From the NCBI RefSeq assembly GCF_003259435.1, contig NZ_QLMA01000006.1, positions 1 through 64,000 on the forward strand: 64,000 nt of DNA, read 5' to 3'. This DNA is from Chitinophaga dinghuensis. Lineage in GTDB: Bacteria > Bacteroidota > Bacteroidia > Chitinophagales > Chitinophagaceae. The notes under the pieces were generated by a model. It was not told the origin of the DNA and made no database searches. It was given only the letters and a program-made list of their open reading frames with translations. Below are positions 52,112 to 59,417 of this stretch, in pieces (the first letter of the stretch is position 1; each line of letters begins with the position of its first letter). A program made the position numbers and the translations under genes.

Positions 52112-52118
52112 GAATTAG

Positions 52119-52150
52119 GCCGGCAGCAACTTTGCTGCCGGCTATTTGAT
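52119..52150 (+). terminator. hairpin terminator after NRPS
   Basis: Perfect 10-bp GC-rich stem (arms GCCGGCAGCA at 52119-52128 and 52133-52142, loop ACTT) eight bases after the NRPS stop codon. The tail is only moderately T-rich (TATTTGATAT), so termination may be partial. Confidence 0.65.
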
Positions 52151-52423
52151 ATATTGTTATATGCAATTCGTCATGTGAAATAATTGTAGTCCCTATTTAT
52201 TCTCCTGGATAGGATAGCTACCCATGCCCTGAAATACCCTCTTTTATAGGGTCAATCCATGTTGTAATTTTTTTCGTAAATGCTCTTAGTGGAAACCATC
52301 ATTTAACCATACTCTACAGTGTCCGCAGGCATATGCCTGCGTTTCCTACATCTTCATATAAACTGTTTTAGGACGTACTCGTCCCGGATATGGAAACAAT
52401 TCTTAACCTGTAATATAATCACC
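52151..52423. other. intergenic region with palindrome before the Rhs operon
   Basis: No gene is seen. An open frame runs upstream from the first small gene to 52319, but it has no protein-like character before the ATG at 52424. The region holds a small hairpin near 52222-52245 (ACCCT/AGGGT) and the 18-bp palindrome at 52324-52341. No exact TAnnTTTG box was found. Confidence 0.5.
52324..52341. promoter_or_regulatory. 18-bp perfect palindrome, possible operator
   Basis: CGCAGGCATATGCCTGCG is its own reverse complement. It lies 83 bases before the start of the first small gene of the Rhs operon. It could be a dimeric regulator's site or a leader hairpin; nothing decides between them. Confidence 0.35.
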
Positions 52424-52849
52424 ATGACAAGAAACGCTATCTGCTATGTCACCAACACTACTCCCTGGGGATATAATCCGCAGGACTTTGACCTGATGCA
52501 TGGACGGACAAATAAGTCGCCGCAAGATATTGGCCCTAATGCTACCAATATTGAGCTGTTTAGTTTTTATAAAACGCCTGGGTCCATGCATGGCTCTACT
52601 GCTCATGTTCAGTATCGTCTGCTGGATAACTCCATGCTGTATATCGCAATTAATTGTCCTTTTACACAGGATGGAACCTCTGGTTATTCCAATTGTTATT
52701 TTTATGCAGGTCTGATCGATGTACCTTCCACTGGCACATTATATACGCTCGACTATACGGTGGAAATCGGCAGTAGTCAAATGAATCCCACCGACCCGCC
52801 CAATGCGGATACCGTTACCGCTAATCTCACCATTTACTATAATGCTTAA
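52424..52849 (+). CDS. small beta-rich protein of unknown function, 141 aa
   Basis: I do not recognise this protein with confidence. The preferred start is the ATG at 52424 (MTRNAICYVTNTTPWGYNPQ); the frame is open to 52319 but the extra 35 residues look non-coding. No signal peptide or membrane segment is present. Alternating hydrophobic residues and many Thr, Asn and Tyr suggest a beta-sandwich. The middle part, GSTAHVQYRLLDNSMLYIAINCPF, recalls by eye the aegerolysin pattern (a G-T-E-G-S-F stretch followed by a D-C-P-W motif), but this is weak. It is the first of three genes in one direction; the next starts 15 bases after its stop. It may be distantly related to that next protein. Confidence 0.75.
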   Translation: MTRNAICYVTNTTPWGYNPQDFDLMHGRTNKSPQDIGPNATNIELFSFYKTPGSMHGSTAHVQYRLLDNSMLYIAINCPFTQDGTSGYSNCYFYAGLIDVPSTGTLYTLDYTVEIGSSQMNPTDPPNADTVTANLTIYYNA

Positions 52850-52864
52850 TAAAAAAAGGTACAT

Positions 52865-53278
52865 ATGTCGTCTTTACCATTCGCCAGCATTACTGTCATT
52901 GCTACGAACAGTACCGGCCAGGGCAATATAACTTTTAGTACGTTTAATTTCTTTCAGAACGGGTCGCTGTTACCTGGCAGCTATCCGCCCATCATTTTGC
53001 CTACGCTCGCAGATGGCGCCACCGATACGATTCTGCAATCCTACTTTCAGGAACAGATAGTGAATGGGGCTAAGGTAGCAAGTCCTTGTTCAGGTACGGC
53101 TATTTTTAACCTTCCGGCTGGCCCGTCACTAACGATCAGTTGGAATTTAACAGCTATGGACGGAGGTTCCATGCCTACTATTGTTCCAGGACCGGGGTAT
53201 TATGTGGCAGGTGCTACCAATCCTACTATAAGTGGCGCTAACTACACATTCAATATCAATATTGAACTCCAGGAATAA
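52865..53278 (+). CDS. small beta-rich protein of unknown function, 137 aa
   Basis: Not recognised. It starts with MSSLPFASITVIATNSTGQG, without a signal peptide. It is rich in Gly, Ser, Thr, Asn and Pro with short hydrophobic strands. A stretch CSGTAIFNLPAGPSLTISWN followed later by YYVAG can be lined up with GSTAHVQYRL...YIAINCPF and YFYAG of the preceding gene, so the two may be old duplicates. It lies 15 bases after that gene and 23 bases before the Rhs gene, which points to one transcript and a shared role, for example as partner, carrier or immunity-type proteins. No role can be assigned. Confidence 0.75.
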   Translation: MSSLPFASITVIATNSTGQGNITFSTFNFFQNGSLLPGSYPPIILPTLADGATDTILQSYFQEQIVNGAKVASPCSGTAIFNLPAGPSLTISWNLTAMDGGSMPTIVPGPGYYVAGATNPTISGANYTFNINIELQE

Positions 53279-53301
53279 CTTTCTGAAAATGCTATCCTCT
53301 T

Positions 53302-56300
53302 ATGAAAAACCTGGCGTTCCAATGCTGCTTACTGTTATTAGTATGGTTTGCTGAAACGCAGCATGTCCATGCGCAGCATAAAAAGGATAAGATTCCCTTC
53401 CGTCAGCAGCAACCTTCAACTGTTGACGCCTTCAACGGTGTGTTGCAGGGCAAGATGACCGTCAATCCAAGTGGCGCAGCAACCTATAGTATATCGCTGG
53501 AACTTCCGCCAGGCAATGTGGGGGCAACGCCTTCTCTGCAAATCGCCTATAACAGCCAGTCCGGTAATGGTCTGTTGGGTGTTGGCTGGACATTTTCCGG
53601 CTTCTCATCAATTTCCCGCACCGGCGCCACTGTTCCACAGGATGGCTTCCGTGGTGGCGTAAACTATGATGCGAACGACCGGTTTGCATTGGATGGCATT
53701 AGGCTGATGAATAATGCGACCCAAAGCGGAAATTATTTTAGTCCGGGTAGTAGTTATTATACAGAACTCCAGCAGTGGAAGAAAGTGGTGGCAAATGGGA
53801 CGGCCGGACAAGGACCAGCATCTTTTACCGTATACCTGAAAACCGGTGCGGTAGCCTCTTACGGCACCGGTAACGGTAGCCAGGTGGTAGCACAGGGCGC
53901 AGCCTTTAATAATTCAAGCCTCCAGGGCACTGTCAGTAAATGGCTGGTCCAGAAAATGACGACTCCCAATAATAACGCGGTCGAATTTTTTTATACAGCT
54001 ACGCCATCCAATATAAATGGACAACCCATGACGGGTTGCGCAAATGATGGTACTTCCTATCCGGATGTAATCGCATATGGTATTACCAGCACCAATACCG
54101 CCAACCGTCTCGTGAAATTCTATTACGAGCCGCGTCCGGATACGCTCCTGGACTTCGCAGGCGGCGCCAATGGCGTTATTTCCGTCCGGTTAAAAGCGAT
54201 CCGTACTTATCTCGCTACCGGAAAAGATACAGTGCCTGTAAAAACATACCTGCTGGCATATGATAGCGTATCCACGATGCCTGTCAGTCAATTAGTAGCT
54301 ATAACAGAGCTGGGCACTTATGGCGCTCAGACGGCTCCGGTAACCCTGCAATGGACAGTTGGTCCAAACGGATTTGTCAACCTACCCGCCACCTATAACG
54401 GGCCTGTTCAGAACACTGGCTTTGAGGGCGATTTCAACGGCGATGGAAAAACAGATCTGCTTCCTGTTTTTAATAACAGCATTACCGCTATTTATTATGC
54501 CAATGGCAGTGGCTTCACCACACAGCAACTGGATACCGCCATTAATATTTCCACACAGTCATATGTAGCGGATTATAATGGCGATGGACTTCCAGATTTA
54601 CTTGTACTGAGACCAGGTATCGCCGATATTTATTTTTGTAATAGTCAGACCTATGTACTCAATGCTACTCCCGTAACTGTGACGGGACTGGCGTTTAACA
54701 GTTCCTGCAATTCCTGCGTGTTTGCTGCTGATATGAATGGCGACGGTATGGCTGACTTACTGTCTGTTGCCGGTACCACTGCCAATGTATACATTTCCAA
54801 TGGTAACGGATTCAATTCGCTGCAAACAGTGAGTAACCTCCAACTGGAACCAGGCCAGATTTATGTGTTCGATGTAAACGGCGATGCACAAGCCGATCTC
54901 TTCACCGCCAATCAGTCTGGCGGAACGCTCTACCTGTCTGCTTTCTCACAGTCCAATACTTTTGCCGCCCCTATACCGCTGCCGGGAATGAGTCTTAACA
55001 GTAACCCTGCCAATAATCTTATCGCCGATTTTAATAACGACGGACTTACCGACATCCTGACCTACACCGGCATGTCTTATAGCCTGTACTTTTCGAATGG
55101 GAAAGGATTTGCGCCCGCAGCGCCTGTGTCGGGAATGAACTTGTCGAATGCCACCAACTGGATCAGCGATTTTAATGGAGATGGAACAATGGATATATAT
55201 GCGTTTGCCGGAAACACAGCAACGCTCTATTATAACTATGGCGGGAAATTTTATGCGCAGCCAACTACTCCTCCCAATTTGCTCCTAGCATATACCTGGT
55301 CCGGCGATTTTAATGGCGATGGGGTGGCAGACTTTTTTGCGGCCAACCAATCAACGATCTATTTCGGAGGAGATGCCGCCAATAATATTGTTCATACTAA
55401 TAACCAGGTACCAGAATTAGTGACCAGCATTAATAACGGTATCAATGGTATCTACCAGTTACTCTATGCCCCAATGACTAGTAAAGCGGTCTATCAGGCG
55501 GGGGGGAATAGTAATAAACTGATTGATGGTTTGTACCTGCAAAACCGATATAATACAACTGTTTTATCGCCGCTGCAATCTTCTTCCTACCCTTACGTAC
55601 CTACGCAATCAGCTACCTATCTGTTGCAGGGATATACGTTGAGTGATGGAATGGGAAGTGTTTATCCTTACCAATTTACTTACAGCGGCTCGCTCACGGA
55701 TATCCAGGCATATGGCTGGCTGGGATTTAGTCAGGTACAGGAGACAGACAGCAGTGCCGGAAATATCCGTACTTCTTATTATTGGCAGGTATTTCCTCTG
55801 ACTGGCCAAACCCGGTATACTACATTACAAGACTTAAAAGGGAATTTACTGCAACGTACGCGAGATAATTATTTCGCCCTTGCAGACACGCTCAATACAG
55901 CTCCATCTATCTGTTACCAGGTATTAAATGCCGCATCCAGATTGGATTATTTCAACTATGGAAAATTCAATTATACCATTGGCTCCAACTATGCCTATGA
56001 TAAATATGGCAATAACATACTCACGGTACAACTCAACGATACTGTGGAAAGTAATCGCCTGTTGACATACAGTACCTATCTGAATGACATCAATTCCTGG
56101 CATATTGGTTTTAAAACTTTGCAGCAATTTTCAACAGATACAACGAATGCCTCGGTCATGCAGCAACAGAACTGGCAGTATGATCAGCAGACCTGGCAAC
56201 CCACCATTGCCGGGATGTGGCTCAATTCGAATAACAGTTGGTTGTATCATCAGTATGGATATGATGCCTATGGGAACCAGGTGTTGACTGTCAATGCCGC

Positions 56301-59300
56301 TGGAGATACCGCTTTGATTGGTATTGATTCGGTATTTCATTCATTTCCGGTTAGTCAAACCAGTCCCCCGAACCAATGGGGAGTTAAGCTGGTAAACCGG
56401 ATGACCCAGGACCCCGCCAATGGAAAAGTGACAAGAGCAACAGATGCAAATGGAGTTACTATAGTTACATGGTATGATCAGTTTGGCCGCGACAGTATAT
56501 TAGCGGGACCTGACAGTAGCGGGAAAATGGTGGTGCTTACTGCCTATACATATCTACAACATACGCCTGCTGGCTATATGGAACAGCAGGTCATTCGTAA
56601 CAACTGGGCCGGCTCTTCCTGGGATACTTCTTTGATCGTTTATGACGGCTTATCACGTACCATTCAAAATTTGTGGCAGGGTATCAACGGGCAGCCGGTA
56701 GTGCGTACAAAAGCTTACAATAGCAGTAATCAACTGACAAGTTATTCCCTTCCTTATTTTCAGACGGACACCGCACAGTTGGTAAAGATTAATTATGATC
56801 CTTATCAACGTCCTGTATTAGTGACGGTGCCTGGGCCTCAAAATGCTGATGTGCAAAATGTAATAGGGTATAACAACAAAACGATCACCCTGATATTTGC
56901 AGCAGGAGACCAGGATTCTATTGTTACCAACAGAACGTTCGACTTTTACAATGGAAACAGGAAGCTCACACAGCGAATAGACGGAGCTGGCCTCCAAACA
57001 AATTTTGCCTACGATCAACTGGCCCGTGTCAAGCAGGTGACTGATCCAGGAGGATTAATCACCACCTATGCATATTATTCCACCGGCGATCTGGCGGCTA
57101 CCACCAATCCTGCCGCAGGTAATACCCAATATCTGCGCAATTTCACAGGGAATAATTTTTCTGTAGTGCAGGCCAGTGGAGATACGATTTTTTGCCAGAT
57201 GGATGCTTTGCAAAGGAAGATCCTTGTGAGTACAGCCCTGAATAATATCAATTATCAGTACGATCTCACTACGGTAAAAAATGGGATGACCAATCTCTGT
57301 AAAGTGGTGGATCAGCAGGGGGGGCTGTCGCATACTTATAGTTTTGACGCTTATCATCATAGAGTGCATACGCTCATCAGTGCAGCAGATGGAACGTTCA
57401 GTGAACAGTCTCTTTATAACCCGGATGGCTCGCTGGCGCTGCTGACCTATCCTGATAGTAGCGTAGCCATTTATAGCTATTATAACAATGGCTACCTCCA
57501 GCAGGTATCTCTGGCCGATAATCCGTCAGGACCATCCGTTCCTTACGTAACTTTTCAGCAGTATGATGCTTATGGAGATCAGACACAGGTACTCTATGGG
57601 AATCAAGTTCAGCGGATGGCCAGCTTTGTACCATTTGGACTGGTGCAAAATTTTACATTCCAGGCTCCTGGCAGTACCCTGGCCAGCAAGACCTATAACT
57701 GGAGTAATTTATTCAATGTCAGTTCCATTGTCGATAACCTGAATTCAGCAAATAGTGAATCGTTTGGATTCACCAATAATGGGAGGTTGCAGCAGGCAAA
57801 GACAGGGAGCGGAACATGGAGTTATCAGTATAATCCGTCTGGTAACCTGATTTCAAAAGATGACGTTTCCTATACTTACAACAACTATCAGGTGGTGAGT
57901 GGGCTCCAAAACGGGCGGCAGATCTATAGTGCCGCTTATGATGCGAACGGTAATTTGTCGGCCCAAACCATATTTACTAGTGATAAATCGGCGCAATTTC
58001 AATATCGCTATAATGCCTTCAATCAACTGATTGCAATATGCTCCGGAAAGGACACTCTGAGCGCGTATGCGTACGATTATACAGGACAGCGCATATTGAA
58101 AAAAGACTTTCGTTCTAATACTACGGAGCGGTATGTATCGCCCAATTATAATGTTGTCAATAACAGTACAGGTGTAAATGGGATAAGGTTTATCTCTGTT
58201 CCGGGACAGAAAATTGCCTCTGTTTCACCGGGGGATGGGGTGATGTACCTGCATGGTAACTTTATCAATTCTACTTTACTAACTACAGACAGTGCAGGGG
58301 ACAGTACCAGTACCATGCAATATGCTCCTTTTGGTACGTTGCAGCAGATGACGGGGCTGGATACGACTGATTACCTGTTTTCCGGTATGGAACTGGATGG
58401 CAGCGGATTGTATTATTTCAATGCCAGGTATTATAATCCATTTACAGGAAGATTCATAACGGCAGATGACAGGCTGGGAGGCCGGCCATATCAAACGGAT
58501 GTATATAACCGTTATGCATACACGCTGAATAACCCCGTTCGGAATTATGATCCCAGCGGGCATAGTTTGGCAGATGATGCCTTAATGGACCTGTTTGATG
58601 TGATAATAGATCTGACGGCGCTTCCTGACCCTATATTAGAAGGTTTCGATGACGCCGTGGAGATTGATATGCAGCTGGCATCAGGGAAAAGCTATGATAA
58701 TGCCATGAGAGAAATCTGGGATGAGACGGCAGGAGAAGTGGGGAATGATTTTTCTCAAGGCTTGTTGCAGGCGGTTGGCCAGAGAAGTATTAGTAAAGAA
58801 CAGGCGTTGGCTATGTACAAAGCCCGTCGGGATGTAGCCTTGGGTATTTCCCAAGATGAGCGGCTGGGGGGCTTCAGGCGTGCGCCGCGCGTTCCTTTGC
58901 TTCGTGGGGATCAGAGTCTCTGTGGCCTGGATGCTTACGGTAACAGCGTTTTTATGAATGGAATGGAATATAATCTTGATAATGAAATTGTAGAACGAGA
59001 TGCAGCAGTGGCAAGTGGACAACGCTATTGGGCTCAGACAAATGAAGAAATAATGGATATGATCGAGGATCATGAGGAGGGAGTGAAATTTACTGTTTCA
59101 TTTAAAGACTATTCGTTGAAACTCGGTAATGATATATTGAAACATGCCGCTATTGAAGGAGAGGGAGACATGGTGATGACAGCCGGCACCGTCCAGCTCA
59201 AAGATGGAAATCTCATCATAACAAATGAAAGCGGACATTATAGCCCTACTAAGGAGTCATTGAGGGTAGCAGAACCGCTCTGGCGCTCATTGCGGAATGA

Positions 59301-59343
59301 CAATTTTTGGTTTGATCATATCATTTATGAGAGCTTCTATTAA
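53302..59343 (+). CDS. secreted SpvB/FG-GAP/Rhs-repeat protein with variable C-terminus
   Basis: A 2013-residue exoprotein. It opens with a Sec signal (MKNLAFQCCLLLLVWFAETQ; likely cleavage after HVHA, residue 24). Residues about 40-340 resemble the SpvB/TcaC N-terminal domain (SLELPPGNVGATPSLQIAYN, GLLGVGWTFSG). Residues about 375-690 carry seven FG-GAP/VCBS-like repeats, each with a calcium-loop pattern such as GDFNGDGKTDLL. YD/Rhs repeats follow to an Rhs-associated core from residue 1691 (YLFSGMELDGSGLYYFNARY) ending with DPSGH at 1750-1754. The last 259 residues form a distinct domain ending in ITNESGHYSPTKESL, a motif that by memory occurs in effector-type C-terminal domains. The architecture is that of Tc-toxin C-like and polymorphic-toxin proteins. 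No obvious immunity gene follows: the next gene is convergent after 74 bases. Target and activity are unknown. Confidence 0.93.
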   Translation: MKNLAFQCCLLLLVWFAETQHVHAQHKKDKIPFRQQQPSTVDAFNGVLQGKMTVNPSGAATYSISLELPPGNVGATPSLQIAYNSQSGNGLLGVGWTFSGFSSISRTGATVPQDGFRGGVNYDANDRFALDGIRLMNNATQSGNYFSPGSSYYTELQQWKKVVANGTAGQGPASFTVYLKTGAVASYGTGNGSQVVAQGAAFNNSSLQGTVSKWLVQKMTTPNNNAVEFFYTATPSNINGQPMTGCANDGTSYPDVIAYGITSTNTANRLVKFYYEPRPDTLLDFAGGANGVISVRLKAIRTYLATGKDTVPVKTYLLAYDSVSTMPVSQLVAITELGTYGAQTAPVTLQWTVGPNGFVNLPATYNGPVQNTGFEGDFNGDGKTDLLPVFNNSITAIYYANGSGFTTQQLDTAINISTQSYVADYNGDGLPDLLVLRPGIADIYFCNSQTYVLNATPVTVTGLAFNSSCNSCVFAADMNGDGMADLLSVAGTTANVYISNGNGFNSLQTVSNLQLEPGQIYVFDVNGDAQADLFTANQSGGTLYLSAFSQSNTFAAPIPLPGMSLNSNPANNLIADFNNDGLTDILTYTGMSYSLYFSNGKGFAPAAPVSGMNLSNATNWISDFNGDGTMDIYAFAGNTATLYYNYGGKFYAQPTTPPNLLLAYTWSGDFNGDGVADFFAANQSTIYFGGDAANNIVHTNNQVPELVTSINNGINGIYQLLYAPMTSKAVYQAGGNSNKLIDGLYLQNRYNTTVLSPLQSSSYPYVPTQSATYLLQGYTLSDGMGSVYPYQFTYSGSLTDIQAYGWLGFSQVQETDSSAGNIRTSYYWQVFPLTGQTRYTTLQDLKGNLLQRTRDNYFALADTLNTAPSICYQVLNAASRLDYFNYGKFNYTIGSNYAYDKYGNNILTVQLNDTVESNRLLTYSTYLNDINSWHIGFKTLQQFSTDTTNASVMQQQNWQYDQQTWQPTIAGMWLNSNNSWLYHQYGYDAYGNQVLTVNAAGDTALIGIDSVFHSFPVSQTSPPNQWGVKLVNRMTQDPANGKVTRATDANGVTIVTWYDQFGRDSILAGPDSSGKMVVLTAYTYLQHTPAGYMEQQVIRNNWAGSSWDTSLIVYDGLSRTIQNLWQGINGQPVVRTKAYNSSNQLTSYSLPYFQTDTAQLVKINYDPYQRPVLVTVPGPQNADVQNVIGYNNKTITLIFAAGDQDSIVTNRTFDFYNGNRKLTQRIDGAGLQTNFAYDQLARVKQVTDPGGLITTYAYYSTGDLAATTNPAAGNTQYLRNFTGNNFSVVQASGDTIFCQMDALQRKILVSTALNNINYQYDLTTVKNGMTNLCKVVDQQGGLSHTYSFDAYHHRVHTLISAADGTFSEQSLYNPDGSLALLTYPDSSVAIYSYYNNGYLQQVSLADNPSGPSVPYVTFQQYDAYGDQTQVLYGNQVQRMASFVPFGLVQNFTFQAPGSTLASKTYNWSNLFNVSSIVDNLNSANSESFGFTNNGRLQQAKTGSGTWSYQYNPSGNLISKDDVSYTYNNYQVVSGLQNGRQIYSAAYDANGNLSAQTIFTSDKSAQFQYRYNAFNQLIAICSGKDTLSAYAYDYTGQRILKKDFRSNTTERYVSPNYNVVNNSTGVNGIRFISVPGQKIASVSPGDGVMYLHGNFINSTLLTTDSAGDSTSTMQYAPFGTLQQMTGLDTTDYLFSGMELDGSGLYYFNARYYNPFTGRFITADDRLGGRPYQTDVYNRYAYTLNNPVRNYDPSGHSLADDALMDLFDVIIDLTALPDPILEGFDDAVEIDMQLASGKSYDNAMREIWDETAGEVGNDFSQGLLQAVGQRSISKEQALAMYKARRDVALGISQDERLGGFRRAPRVPLLRGDQSLCGLDAYGNSVFMNGMEYNLDNEIVERDAAVASGQRYWAQTNEEIMDMIEDHEEGVKFTVSFKDYSLKLGNDILKHAAIEGEGDMVMTAGTVQLKDGNLIITNESGHYSPTKESLRVAEPLWRSLRNDNFWFDHIIYESFY

Positions 59344-59355
59344 ACAAGTAATAGT

Positions 59356-59405
59356 TATACCTATCAAGACTTCAAAATATAGATTTTGAAGCCTTGATAG
59401 GTATA
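59356..59405. terminator. long bidirectional hairpin between convergent genes
   Basis: A stem of about 23 bp (59356-59378 with 59383-59405, one G-T pair near the middle) closes an ATAG loop. It lies between the convergent Rhs and hydrolase genes, ending 12 bases before the hydrolase stop codon, and could end transcription from both sides. The stem is AT-rich and unusually long for a plain terminator. Confidence 0.7.
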
Positions 59406-59417
59406 GCAAGATATACT

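Noticed and set aside
4007..52111. Phage, IS, tRNA, rRNA or CRISPR signals anywhere in the window
   Set aside because: None seen; the only long repeats are coding repeats within the NRPS and their spacing follows domain borders.
52319..52423. N-terminal extension of the first small gene
   Set aside because: The 35 extra residues look non-coding and overlap the 18-bp palindrome; the ATG at 52424 gives a clean start.
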